Assembly (NCBI GenBank): GCA_035716025.1
Contig: DASTKH010000041.1
Location: forward strand, 1 to 64,000
DNA from: JADGHE01 sp035716025
Lineage (GTDB): Bacteria; Pseudomonadota; Alphaproteobacteria; Rhizobiales; Xanthobacteraceae
Direction of reading: 5' to 3'
DNA length: 64,000 nucleotides
The notes beneath the pieces were generated by a model, which was not told the DNA's origin, searched no databases, and saw only the letters and a list, made by a program, of their open reading frames with translations. Below, piece after piece: positions 15,813 through 24,494 of this stretch (the first letter of the stretch is position 1; each line of letters begins with the position of its first letter). Position numbers and translations under genes: made by a program.

Positions 15813-16796
15813 ATGCTTACGAAGCGCGATCTGCTCAAAGCGTCCGCCGCGCTTTGCGCTCTCTCGCTCGGCCTCGGCCGGGCCGGTCTCGCCGCAGCCG
15901 CGGACATGATCGAACAGCTTCAGATCTTCGTGCCGGCCGCCCCCGGCGGCGGATGGGACCAGACCGCCCGCACCATGGAACAGGTCCTCAAGGCCGAGAA
16001 GCTCATTGGCTCGGCGCAGATCACCAATGTCGGCGGCGCAGGGGGCGCGGTCGGCCTGCCGCAATTCATCAATCAGTGGCGGGGCCGGGAAAACGCCCTG
16101 ATGGTCGGCGGGCTCGTGATGGTGGGGGCGCTGATCGCCAACAAGTCGCCCGTCAAGATCACCCAGACGGTGCCGATCGCGCGTCTGACGGGCGAGTTCG
16201 AGGTCCTGGTCGTGCCGGCCAATTCGCCCCTCAAGACGGCAAAAGACTTCGCGGCCCTTCTCAAGTCGGACCCCAAGAAGGCCTCGGTCGCCGGCGGCTC
16301 CGCGGGCGGAACGGATCACATCCTTCTCGGAATGATCGGCAAGGCGCTGGGGGTGCCGGCCAAGGATCTTTCCTATGTCGCCTATGCGGGCGGCGGCCCG
16401 GCGCTGGCCGCGATCCTCGGCGGCCACGTCGCGGCCGGCATATCCGGCTTCGGTGAGTTCGGCGAGCAGATCAAGGCCGGCAAGCTGCGGGCGCTTGCGA
16501 TCTCCTCGGGCGAGCGGCAGCCCGGGATCGACGTGCCGACGCTCAAGGAGCAGGGCATCGACGTCGAACTGGCCAACTGGCGCGGCGTGTTCGCGCCGCC
16601 CGGCATTTCGAATGCGCAGCGCGACAAGCTGATCAAGCTCGTCGAGACGATGGCAAACAGCGCAAGTTGGAAGGATCAGCTCAAGAAGCGCGACTGGACG
16701 CCGATCCTGCTCACCGGCGACGCCTATGCCAAATACATCGAGCAGGAGAATGAACGCATCTCCGCGGTCCTGAAGGATCTCGGCCTCGCGAGCTGA
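15813..16796 (+). CDS. tctC: Tripartite tricarboxylate transporter substrate-binding protein
   Basis: A 327-residue periplasmic TctC/Bug-type binding protein. The leader (TKRDLLKASAAL...GLAAAADM) has a Tat-like KR motif rather than RR. The mature part has LQIFVPAAPGGGWDQTART, then the AGGSAGGTDH and VAYAGGGPALAAILGGHV segments typical of tricarboxylate-type proteins. AGGAGG lies just before the ATG. It is followed by tctB and tctA on the same strand, giving a complete transporter. The ligand is probably a di- or tricarboxylate. Confidence 0.93.
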   Translation: MLTKRDLLKASAALCALSLGLGRAGLAAAADMIEQLQIFVPAAPGGGWDQTARTMEQVLKAEKLIGSAQITNVGGAGGAVGLPQFINQWRGRENALMVGGLVMVGALIANKSPVKITQTVPIARLTGEFEVLVVPANSPLKTAKDFAALLKSDPKKASVAGGSAGGTDHILLGMIGKALGVPAKDLSYVAYAGGGPALAAILGGHVAAGISGFGEFGEQIKAGKLRALAISSGERQPGIDVPTLKEQGIDVELANWRGVFAPPGISNAQRDKLIKLVETMANSASWKDQLKKRDWTPILLTGDAYAKYIEQENERISAVLKDLGLAS

Positions 16797-16886
16797 GAAC
16801 GTGCGCCTGATTCCGCCCGTCCGCATGCCGCCTGAGCGGCCCCGCTCGGCGCGGCGTCGCGGCCACGGCTCATCCGGCCTCAGGCG

Positions 16887-17384
16887 ATGACCGCGGCGCC
16901 CGAGCCCCGCCGCCGGCCGGCTCTGCCCGAGACCGCGCTCGGTCTCGGGACGCTGGCGTTTGCCGCGCTCGTGCTGTGGCAGGCTTGGGAAATCCCGGTC
17001 TCGCCGCTTTATGCCAAGATCGGGCCGTCGATCTTCCCTTTCTTCACGGGCGGCGCGCTCGCGGTGCTGGCGGTGCTGATGCTCGCCCAGGCTCTGCGCG
17101 GCGGCTGGCAGAACGAAGAGGAGAAGGCCATCCCGATCGACCGGAAGGCCGTTGTCTACGTGCTCTGCGGCCTCGTGGCCAACGTCGCTTTGATCGGCTC
17201 TTTCGGCTTCACCATCGCCTCGACGGCTTTGTTTGTCCTCGTCGCGCGCGGGTTCGGCAGCCGCGCGTTCGTGCGCGATGCGGCCATCGGATTTGCCGTG
17301 GCGCTTCTCTCCTATTTCGGTTTTGCCAAGGCCCTGGGCGTGACTATCGGCGCCGGCCTCGTCGAACGACTGCTCGGCGGCTAG
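16887..17384 (+). CDS. tctB: Tripartite tricarboxylate transporter small membrane subunit TctB
   Basis: A 165-residue integral membrane protein with about four hydrophobic helices (about 20-38, 48-68, 88-108 and 120-150). The YAKIGPSIFPFFTGGAL motif near residue 42 is the TctB signature. Between the binding-protein gene and tctA, with only two bases before the latter, so TctB and TctA are certainly co-translated. Its role is the small DctQ-like subunit of the secondary transporter in the inner membrane. Confidence 0.92.
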   Translation: MTAAPEPRRRPALPETALGLGTLAFAALVLWQAWEIPVSPLYAKIGPSIFPFFTGGALAVLAVLMLAQALRGGWQNEEEKAIPIDRKAVVYVLCGLVANVALIGSFGFTIASTALFVLVARGFGSRAFVRDAAIGFAVALLSYFGFAKALGVTIGAGLVERLLGG

Positions 17385-17386
17385 CC

Positions 17387-18904
17387 ATGGACACGCTTTC
17401 GCAGCTTGCGGGCGGGTTTGCGGTCGCGCTGACGCCGGCGCATCTGTTCTGGTGCCTTGTCGGCACGACGCTCGGCACGGCGATCGGCGTGCTGCCGGGG
17501 CTCGGGCCGGCGCTCACCATTGCGCTTCTCTTGCCGATCACCTTCAAGGTCGAGCCGACGGCGGCTTTCATTCTGTTCGCCGGCATCTATTACGGGGCGA
17601 TGTATGGCGGCTCGACCACGTCGATCCTGCTCAACACCCCCGGAGAGAGCGCCACCATCGTGACCGCGCTCGAAGGCAATCGCATGGCCCGGTCGGGGCG
17701 TGCGGGCGCGGCGCTCGCGACCGCGGCGATCGGGTCCTTCGTCGCCGGCACCATCGGCACGGTGGGCATCACCTTCCTCGCGCCCGTGGTGGTGCGCTTC
17801 GCGCTTCGATTCGGGCCGGCGGAGTACTTCTCGCTGATGATCCTTGCCTTCGTGACCGTCTCGGCCGTGCTCGGCGCCTCCGCCGTGCGGGGACTCGCCG
17901 CGCTCGTCTTTGGCTTCTATCTCGGCATGATCGGGATCGATCTGCAGACCGGGCAGCCGCGATTCACGCTCGGCATTGCCGAACTGCTCGACGGCATCAA
18001 TGTCGTGGTCGTGGCGGTCGGGCTCTTTGCGGTCGGCGAGACGCTCTACGTGGCGGCGCGTCGTCATGCCGGCCGCGACGAGATCGTCCCGCTTCGCGGC
18101 TCGCTCTACATGACCGGCGAGGAATGGTCGCGCTCCGTGGGCCCGTGGTTGCGGGGGGCGGCGATCGGCTTTCCGATCGGGGCAATGCCGGCCGGCGGCG
18201 CGGAAATTCCGACCTTTCTGTCCTATTGGCTGGAAAAACGCTTGTCACGCAAGCCGGAGGAGTTCGGTACCACCGGTGCCATCGAAGGCGTCGCAGGCCC
18301 CGAGGCCGCGAACAACGCCTCCGCGGCGGGCGTGCTTGTCCCGATGCTGACGCTCGGCCTGCCGACCTCGGCGACCGCCGCCATCATGCTCTCCGCCTTC
18401 CAGAGCTACGGCATCAATCCCGGCCCGCTCCTGCTGCAGCAGCAGCCGATGCTGGTCTGGGGGCTCATCGCGAGCCTCTATATCGCCAACATCATGCTGC
18501 TCGTGCTCAATCTTCCACTGGTCGGCCTGTGGGTGCGCGTGCTGCGTATTCCGCCTCCGCTGCTCTATGCCGGCATCCTCGTCTTTGCGACGATCGGCAC
18601 CTACGGCATTTCCAATTCCTGGGTCGATCTCGTGCTGCTCTATCTGCTCGGCGCGGTGGGATTCCTGATGCGCCGCTTCGATTTTCCGACCGCGCCGGTG
18701 ATCATCGGCATGATCCTCGGGCCGCTCGCGGAGCAGAATTTCCGCCAGGCGATGACGATCTCCGACGGCGACTGGACGGTCTTTTTGACCCATCCCCTGT
18801 CTGCCGCGCTGCTTGCGTTGGCGGCTCTGGCGCTGCTCGCGCCGCGGCTCTACGCCGCCCTTGTCGCGGCGCGCCGGCGCGAAGCGGTGGCCCGCGATGC
18901 CTGA
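17387..18904 (+). CDS. tctA: Tripartite tricarboxylate transporter large membrane subunit TctA
   Basis: A 505-residue polytopic permease of the TctA family. The two conserved Gly/Pro-rich segments are visible: GVLPGLGPALTIALLLP with GIYYGAMYGGSTTSILLNTPGE (in two parts, residues about 35-90), and GVAGPEAANNASAAG followed by PMLTLGLPTSATAAIML (about 298-335). It forms the ion-coupled translocation pore with TctB; TctC delivers the substrate. The following gene is a CoA-transferase, which suggests the imported acid is activated as a CoA thioester. Confidence 0.95.
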   Translation: MDTLSQLAGGFAVALTPAHLFWCLVGTTLGTAIGVLPGLGPALTIALLLPITFKVEPTAAFILFAGIYYGAMYGGSTTSILLNTPGESATIVTALEGNRMARSGRAGAALATAAIGSFVAGTIGTVGITFLAPVVVRFALRFGPAEYFSLMILAFVTVSAVLGASAVRGLAALVFGFYLGMIGIDLQTGQPRFTLGIAELLDGINVVVVAVGLFAVGETLYVAARRHAGRDEIVPLRGSLYMTGEEWSRSVGPWLRGAAIGFPIGAMPAGGAEIPTFLSYWLEKRLSRKPEEFGTTGAIEGVAGPEAANNASAAGVLVPMLTLGLPTSATAAIMLSAFQSYGINPGPLLLQQQPMLVWGLIASLYIANIMLLVLNLPLVGLWVRVLRIPPPLLYAGILVFATIGTYGISNSWVDLVLLYLLGAVGFLMRRFDFPTAPVIIGMILGPLAEQNFRQAMTISDGDWTVFLTHPLSAALLALAALALLAPRLYAALVAARRREAVARDA

Positions 18905-18967
18905 CGGACTGATGCGGTACGGCGGCTGCCTTCGCCCTGTCGGGCGCACAATGCGGGAGCCTCAACC

Positions 18968-20146
18968 ATGACCGCCTTGCTGCAAGGCATCCGCGTGCTC
19001 GACCTCACCAATGTGCTGGCGGGGCCTTATTGCGGCTATCAGCTCGCGCTGCTCGGCGCCGACGTGATCAAGGTGGAGGCGCCGGGGACCGGCGATCTCG
19101 CGCGCCAGCTCGGGGCCTCCGAACCGCTCAACCGCGCCGGCATGGGCGTATCGTTCCTGGCGCAGAACGCCGGCAAGCGCTCGATTGCGCTCGATCTGAA
19201 GCGCGATGCGGATCGCGTGCTGTTTCTCGATCTCGTCAAAACGAGCGATGTGCTGGTCGAGAATTTCCGCCCCGGCGTCATGGAGCGGCTCGGCCTCGGC
19301 CATGCGCGGCTGCGCGGGATCAAGCCGGACCTCGTGTATTGCGCGATCTCCGGCTTCGGGCAGACCGGCCCGCTGCGCGACAACCCGGCCTACGACCAGA
19401 TCATTCAGGGCTTGTCCGGGGTCATGAGCCTCACCGGCACGCCGGAGACGGCGCCGCTTCGCGTCGGCTATCCCGTCTGCGACACGCTCGGCGGGCTTGC
19501 CGGCGCGTTCGCGATCACGGCCGCGCTGCTGCGGCGCGCGCGCACGGGCGAGGGCGCGTTTCTCGACGTGTCGATGCTGGAATCGACGCTCTCGGCGCTC
19601 GGCTGGCCGGTCTCGAACTACCTGATCGCCGGGGTCGAATCGCCGCCCATGGGCAACGACAATTTCACGGCGGCCCCCTCCGGCGCCTTCCGGGCGCGTG
19701 ACGGGCTCGTCAACATCGCCGCCAACAAGCAGGAGCAGTTCGAAGCGCTTTGCCGGGTCATCGGCCGGCCGGCGCTTGCGCAGGATCCGCGCTTCGCCGG
19801 GCGCGAGGCGCGCAAGGCAAATCGGCGTGCCCTCAATGCTGCAATCGAGGAAGCGCTCGCCGCGGCGACGGCGGGAGAATGGGAGGCGCGGCTCAACGCG
19901 GCCGGCGTGCCGGCCGGCCGGGTCCTTGCCCTTCCGCAGGCGCTCGCCGAGCCGCAGGTGGCTGCGCGCGACATGATGGTGCGTTTTGCCGACGTGCCGG
20001 GCGTGGAGGGCCCCGTCACGGTTGTGCGCGGCGGCTTCCTCGTGGACGGGAAGGCGCCGCGACCCGGACGCCCGCCGCCCGCGCTCGATCAGGATCGCGC
20101 CGAAATCCTCCGCACGCTTCGGGGCACGAAGTCCGAAGAGGGTTGA
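18968..20146 (+). CDS. CaiB/BaiF-family (class III) CoA-transferase
   Basis: A 392-residue family III CoA-transferase, which moves CoA between carboxylic acids. VLDLTNVLAGPYCGYQLALLGADVIKVE begins the family (split at residues 10-37), and the nucleophilic Asp is in FLDVSMLES near residue 199. ENFRPGVMERLGLG and SGFGQTGP are further landmarks. It follows tctA by 63 bases and is directly joined to ybaK. The donor and acceptor are unknown; an acid imported by the adjacent transporter is the best guess. Confidence 0.9.
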   Translation: MTALLQGIRVLDLTNVLAGPYCGYQLALLGADVIKVEAPGTGDLARQLGASEPLNRAGMGVSFLAQNAGKRSIALDLKRDADRVLFLDLVKTSDVLVENFRPGVMERLGLGHARLRGIKPDLVYCAISGFGQTGPLRDNPAYDQIIQGLSGVMSLTGTPETAPLRVGYPVCDTLGGLAGAFAITAALLRRARTGEGAFLDVSMLESTLSALGWPVSNYLIAGVESPPMGNDNFTAAPSGAFRARDGLVNIAANKQEQFEALCRVIGRPALAQDPRFAGREARKANRRALNAAIEEALAAATAGEWEARLNAAGVPAGRVLALPQALAEPQVAARDMMVRFADVPGVEGPVTVVRGGFLVDGKAPRPGRPPPALDQDRAEILRTLRGTKSEEG

Positions 20147-20617
20147 ATGGCGAAGGCAACCCCGGCGACCACGGCGCTGCAGAAGGCCGGCGTGTCGTTC
20201 ACGCTGCACGAATACGATTACGATCCCGAGGCGCCGAAGATCGGGCGGCAGGCGGCCGAGGCCCTCGGGGTCGAACCCGGGCGCCTCCTGAAGACCCTGA
20301 TGGCGAAGGCAGGCGGTAAGATTGTCTGCGCGCTGGTGCCCTCCGACCGCGAAATGAGCCTCAAGCGTCTCGCCGTCGCGGCGGGAGCCAAGGAGGCGGC
20401 GATGCTCCCGCCCGCCGAGGCCGAGCGCGCCACGGGCTACCGTGTCGGCGGCATTTCCCCGTTCGGGCAGCGCCGCCGCGTGCCGGTCTTCATCGAGGAG
20501 ACGGCGCTTGCGCATGCCACGGTCCTCGTCAACGGCGGCCGGCGCGGGTTGCAGATTGCGCTTGCCCCGGCCGACCTCGTAAGCGTGCTTGAAGCAACGC
20601 CCGCCGCGCTCGTCTGA
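20147..20617 (+). CDS. ybaK: Cys-tRNA(Pro)/aminoacyl-tRNA deacylase YbaK
   Basis: A 156-residue trans-editing enzyme that removes Cys (or similar residues) mischarged onto tRNA-Pro. LLKTLMAKAGGKIVCALVP contains the conserved Lys, and the GGISPFGQRRRVPVFIEETAL region is family-typical. Its ATG follows the TGA of the CoA-transferase gene with no gap, so it is translated from the same mRNA, though the functional link is unclear. After it, 20618-20900 holds no gene that I can support, only one copy of a dispersed repeat. Confidence 0.92.
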   Translation: MAKATPATTALQKAGVSFTLHEYDYDPEAPKIGRQAAEALGVEPGRLLKTLMAKAGGKIVCALVPSDREMSLKRLAVAAGAKEAAMLPPAEAERATGYRVGGISPFGQRRRVPVFIEETALAHATVLVNGGRRGLQIALAPADLVSVLEATPAALV

Positions 20618-20702
20618 AGAGGATCGGCCGGCCTTGGCGGGGCGAAACGATGCGGAATGCCCCGTGCGCGGTCCGCCTTTGTGCCATGCGCCGGCTCACA
20701 TT

Positions 20703-20728
20703 GCTGCCGACGCGGGACCCCGGTTCAG
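20703..20728 (+). repeat. Dispersed intergenic repeat, partial copy C
   Basis: GCTGC followed by GACGCGGGACCCCGGTTCA, the core shared with copies at 27477-27526 (minus orientation) and 55100-55145. The palindromic left arm of the other copies is not kept here. It sits in the 283-base gene-free stretch between ybaK and leuD. Confidence 0.6.
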
Positions 20729-20900
20729 AAGCCGGCAGCGCATCGGCTTGCCGCAACGTCGAAGTCGGTCGGTCGGGGTTTTCGCCGGAGAGAGCTCGAA
20801 CAGGCAGCGTGGAGCATCCAGGGCAGGCGGCGTTGCAGACCTCACGACGAGGGGGGCGACGCGATAGCCTTGGGCAGTTCCGGCAGAAAAGGGAAGCCCC

Positions 20901-21506
20901 TCAGAGCCAGGGGCGGGCCTCCTTCACCTTGCGCTCGTAACGCTCGATCTTCTCCGACTTGACCATGGTGAGTCCGATGTCGTCGAGGCCGTTGAGCAGG
21001 CAGTGCTTGCGGTGGGGGTCGATGTCGAATTTCACGACGCCTCCGTCCGGACCGCGGATCTCCTGCTTCTCGAGGTCGATCGTCAGCGTGGCGTTGGCTC
21101 CGCGTTCGGCGTCGTCGAAGAGCTTTTCAAGGTCTTCCGGCGACACGCGGATCGGCAGCACGCCGTTCTTGAAACAGTTGTTGTAGAAAATGTCCCCGAA
21201 GGAGGTGGAGATCACGCAGCGAATACCGAAATCGAGCAGTGCCCAAGGCGCGTGCTCGCGGCTCGACCCGCAACCGAAATTGTCGCCGGCAACCAAAATC
21301 TTCGCGTTGCGATAGGCGGGTTTGTTGAGGATGAAGTCGGGGTTTTCGCTGCCGTCCTCCCGGAAGCGCTTCTCGGCGAAAAGGCCCTTCCCCAGCCCCG
21401 TGCGCTTGATCGTCTTGAGGTAGTTCTTGGGGATGATCATATCGGTGTCGACATTGATCATACGCAACGGCGCCGCCACACCTTCCAGAACCGTAAACTT
21501 TTCCAT
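20901..21506 (-). CDS. leuD: 3-isopropylmalate dehydratase small subunit
   Basis: A 201-residue LeuD, the small subunit of isopropylmalate isomerase in leucine synthesis. NVDTDMIIPKNYLKT near the N terminus and GDNFGCGSSREHAPWAL near residue 73 are diagnostic. The start at 21506 gives MEKFTVLEG, the family start; longer frames are unsupported. The large-subunit gene leuC is not in this window. The gene upstream on the same strand is a DUF1232 protein about 100 bases away. Confidence 0.96.
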   Translation of the reverse strand: MEKFTVLEGVAAPLRMINVDTDMIIPKNYLKTIKRTGLGKGLFAEKRFREDGSENPDFILNKPAYRNAKILVAGDNFGCGSSREHAPWALLDFGIRCVISTSFGDIFYNNCFKNGVLPIRVSPEDLEKLFDDAERGANATLTIDLEKQEIRGPDGGVVKFDIDPHRKHCLLNGLDDIGLTMVKSEKIERYERKVKEARPWL

Positions 21507-21608
21507 CGTCTGTCTCTTGCGGACTTCGGGCCCCCAGCGCCCGTGGCTCGGCCTTCTCATGCGGCCTTGCGGCGGGCGGGTCAAGGGCGGCTGCCGCAAG
21601 GCCGCCAT

Positions 21609-21986
21609 TCAGCCGCCGAGGACGCGCCAGGCAAGCCAGCCGCCGAACGCGAGGGAGACCGCCCAGAGCGCCACGATGATGGCCGCAGCCGCGCGGCTCA
21701 CCGGGCGGGCGGTTTCGGCCGCCTTCGCCTGACATTCGGCCATGACGGCAGGCGGAATGAGCCGGATGGCCAGCAGGATGCCGAGCGGCAGCAGGAGCGC
21801 GTCGTCGAGATAGCCGAGCACCGGGACGGCGTCCGGGATGAGATCGATCGGCGAGAGCGCATAGGCCGCGACCGCGGCCGCCAGCGCCTTCGCATACCAG
21901 GGGACACGGGGGTCGCGGCTCGCAAGATAAAGGGCGACCACGTCGCGCTTCACCCGGCGCGCCCATTCACCGAGGCGATCGGCCAT
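21609..21986 (-). CDS. YkvA/DUF1232-family membrane protein
   Basis: A 125-residue protein. The DUF1232 signature is YALSPIDLIPDAVPVLGYLDD (residues about 42-62), with two hydrophobic segments around it and a third near the C terminus (AAAAIIVALWAVSLAFGGWLAW). The N terminus is charged and amphipathic (RLGEWARRVKRDVVALYLASRD). Function is unknown for the family. It is upstream of leuD on the same strand and could be co-transcribed, but no functional link is evident. Confidence 0.85.
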   Translation of the reverse strand: MADRLGEWARRVKRDVVALYLASRDPRVPWYAKALAAAVAAYALSPIDLIPDAVPVLGYLDDALLLPLGILLAIRLIPPAVMAECQAKAAETARPVSRAAAAIIVALWAVSLAFGGWLAWRVLGG

Positions 21987-22079
21987 GCAGGCATCTTAAG
22001 CGGAATTCGGCCGGGACATGTCGATTTCCGCGAGACCGCGGGAGACATGACGCTGCGTTGCGGGCGCGCGCCGGCGCGC

Positions 22080-22811
22080 TCACATGCCCATGTAGAATTT
22101 CCGGATGAGGTCGTTGTTGTTGAGTTCGTCGGCCGAGCCGCCCTCGTATTCGATCTTGCCGTGGACGATCACATAGCCCCGGTTCGCGATGCGGATCGCC
22201 TGCGTGAAATTCTGCTCGGCCATCAGGACCGTGAGGCCGAAGGTCTCCTTCAGCGTCTTGATGGCGTCGATCGTGCGGGCGACCAGGATCGGCGCAAGCC
22301 CGACCGACGGCTCGTCGACGAGCAGAATCTTCGGGGCAAGCATCAGTGCGCGCGCGAGCGCGAGCATCTGCTGCTCGCCGCCGCTCATCGAGCCTGCAAG
22401 CTGCTTCGCCCGCTCCTTGAGGCGCGGAAAGGTCTCGTAGCAGAAGTCGAGATTGCGATGCATCTGCTGGCGGGCGGTCGGGCGGAACGCACCAAGCAGC
22501 AGGTTTTCTTCGACCGTCAGGCGCGGAAACAGGCGCCGCCCCTCGGGCACAAGCGCGATGCCGAGATCGACGATTTCCTCGGTGGTCTTGCCGACGAGAT
22601 TATGCTTCACCCCGTCGATTTCGGCGACGATCGCTCCCGAAGTCGGTCGCACGATGCCCATGATGCATTTCATGAGCGTCGATTTGCCGTTGCCGTTGGT
22701 GCCGAGCAACACGACGGTTTCCCCGCCGCCCACGGTGACGGAAACCTTCTCCAGCACGCGGACCGCGCCGTAGCCGGCGTCGATCGCGTCGATGGTGATG
22801 CTATTGGCCAA
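22080..22811 (-). CDS. livF: Branched-chain amino acid-type ABC transporter ATPase LivF
   Basis: A 243-residue ABC ATPase of the LivF type. Walker A is GTNGNGKST (near residue 38), the signature is SGGEQQM, and Walker B is ILLVDEPSVGL. The QNFTQAIRIANRGYVI segment near the C terminus is LivF-like. It overlaps livG by 11 bases and is the last gene of the unit. No periplasmic binding protein gene of this transporter is in the unit, so the substrate cannot be inferred from it; LivF-type systems also import aromatic acids and amides. Confidence 0.94.
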   Translation of the reverse strand: MANSITIDAIDAGYGAVRVLEKVSVTVGGGETVVLLGTNGNGKSTLMKCIMGIVRPTSGAIVAEIDGVKHNLVGKTTEEIVDLGIALVPEGRRLFPRLTVEENLLLGAFRPTARQQMHRNLDFCYETFPRLKERAKQLAGSMSGGEQQMLALARALMLAPKILLVDEPSVGLAPILVARTIDAIKTLKETFGLTVLMAEQNFTQAIRIANRGYVIVHGKIEYEGGSADELNNNDLIRKFYMGM

Positions 22812-23538
22812 GATAGGCCCCCACGACTTCCGGATCGCGAATCACCTCCTCGGGCGCGCCGTCGGCGATCTTCTTGCCCGAGACGAGCACGACCACGCGC
22901 TGCGAAAAGGCCATCACGGCTCGCATGATGTGCTCGATCAGGATGATCGTGATGCCGTGCTCGTTGAGCCGCACGAGCAGCGCCAGGATCTCATCGACTT
23001 CCGAATGCGACAGGCCGGCCATCGATTCGTCGGCGATGAGGAGCTTCGGTTCCGAGGCCATGGCGCGCGCAAGTTCGAGCTTGCGCATCTCCACCTGCGT
23101 AAGATCCGTCGGATAGCGCCGCGCCTTGTCGGCGAGCCCCACCAGGCTCAGGAGTTCGAGGCAGCGCTTCTCGCTTGCGGCCTGGGAGAGCTGGGAGCCC
23201 GATCGGGCGTCCACGGTGTAGAGCAGCGGTACGCGCAGATTGTCGGCGACCGACAGGGTCCGGAACGGCCGCGGCAGCTGGAACGAGCGCGCCATGCCGA
23301 GATGCGTGCGCTCGTGCGCGAGCAGCCCGTCCATCGGCTTGCCTTCGAAGCTCACGCTGCCGGTTTCGTTGCGCAGCGTGCCGCAGATGCAGTTCACAAG
23401 CGTCGACTTTCCGGAGCCGTTCGGCCCGATCAGGCCGACGCGTTCGCGGGGCGCGATCGACAGGTTGATGTCGTCAAGCGCCACGAAGCCGCCGAAGCGT
23501 TTGCCCAAACCTTTCACTTCGAGCAGCGGCGCCGTCAT
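22801..23538 (-). CDS. livG: Branched-chain amino acid-type ABC transporter ATPase LivG
   Basis: A 245-residue ABC ATPase. Walker A is GPNGSGKST near residue 38. The signature position reads LTQVEMRK instead of LSGGQ and Walker B ends LLIADESMAGL instead of DEP. I recall a related LTLVE...LLDEVMAGL variant in a subset of Liv-type ATPases, so this is probably a known subgroup rather than decay. It overlaps livM by 4 bases and livF by 11, so the unit is translationally coupled. Confidence 0.92.
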   Translation of the reverse strand: MTAPLLEVKGLGKRFGGFVALDDINLSIAPRERVGLIGPNGSGKSTLVNCICGTLRNETGSVSFEGKPMDGLLAHERTHLGMARSFQLPRPFRTLSVADNLRVPLLYTVDARSGSQLSQAASEKRCLELLSLVGLADKARRYPTDLTQVEMRKLELARAMASEPKLLIADESMAGLSHSEVDEILALLVRLNEHGITIILIEHIMRAVMAFSQRVVVLVSGKKIADGAPEEVIRDPEVVGAYLGQ

Positions 23539-24491
23539 TTGTAGCTCCGCTTGCGTTGCCAGGCCTGCACGTAGCCCATGATCCCGTTCGGGGCGATGAT
23601 GACGAAAACGACCAGAATGACACCGACCAGCAGCAGGTTCACGGCCGAAGAAATCGTCACAGTGGCAACCTGCTGCACGATGCCGAGCAGCAGGGCGCCG
23701 AGCAGCGGCCCGATCCAGCTCGTCGTGCCGCCGATCATCGGCATGGCGATCGCGTTGACCGCATAATTCAGGCCGAAGGCGGAGGCGGGCTCCAGATAGC
23801 CGATGTAATACGGGAACGGTGCGCCCGCCATGCCCATCAAGGCCCCGCTCAGTGTCGTGGCGATGAGCTTGAGGCGCAGGGTCGGCACGCCGCACGCCTC
23901 GGCGGCGAGCTCGTCGTCGCGGATCGTGGCGAAGCCGTAGCCGAGCTTCGAATGCTCGATGCTGCGGGCGATGATCAGCGAGCCGAGCGCGAGCAGCAGC
24001 ATCCACAGGAACAGATATTCGATGTAGGGCAGCTGCAGCCCGCCGATTTCGACGAATTGCGGACGGATGATGTAGGCGCCGCGCGAGCCGCCGACGAAGT
24101 CCCAGTTGACCATCAGGGTTTGCAGCACCACCGCCATGGCGAGCGAGGCGATGGCGAAGAACACGCCGCGCAGGCGCAGCGTGAGATATCCCATGCCGAG
24201 CCCGATGACGCCGGAAACGAAGCCGGCCGCAAGGACCAGGACCGGCATCGGCATGGCAAACAGCTTGTGGATCACGACGGTCGTATACGCGCCGATCGCG
24301 AAAAAGCCGGCGGTGCCGAAATTCACATAGCCGCAATAGCCCCCGAGAATGTTCCAGGCGGTCGCGAGCACGATGTATTGCAGCACGACATAGCCGGCGA
24401 AGAAGATGTAATCGTTTCCGAGCACGCGCGGCAGCAGATAGGTCGCGATTGCGACGACGAGGCCGGCGAAGATGAAAGTGGATTGCCGCAC
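23535..24491 (-). CDS. livM: Branched-chain amino acid-type ABC transporter permease LivM
   Basis: A 318-residue inner-membrane permease with about eight to ten hydrophobic helices. GGYCGYVNFGTAGFFAIGAYT near the middle (about residues 50-70), IRDDELAAEACGVP and GGTTSWIGPLLGALLL are LivM landmarks. It overlaps livG by 4 bases (ATGA) and lies three bases after livH. It forms the translocation channel with LivH. Confidence 0.94.
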   Translation of the reverse strand: MRQSTFIFAGLVVAIATYLLPRVLGNDYIFFAGYVVLQYIVLATAWNILGGYCGYVNFGTAGFFAIGAYTTVVIHKLFAMPMPVLVLAAGFVSGVIGLGMGYLTLRLRGVFFAIASLAMAVVLQTLMVNWDFVGGSRGAYIIRPQFVEIGGLQLPYIEYLFLWMLLLALGSLIIARSIEHSKLGYGFATIRDDELAAEACGVPTLRLKLIATTLSGALMGMAGAPFPYYIGYLEPASAFGLNYAVNAIAMPMIGGTTSWIGPLLGALLLGIVQQVATVTISSAVNLLLVGVILVVFVIIAPNGIMGYVQAWQRKRSYK

Positions 24492-24494
24492 GGC

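Noticed and set aside
22801..23538. LivG as a decayed ATPase because of LTQVE instead of LSGGQ
   Set aside because: Walker A and B outline are intact, the operon is complete, and a related variant is remembered in other Liv-type ATPases.
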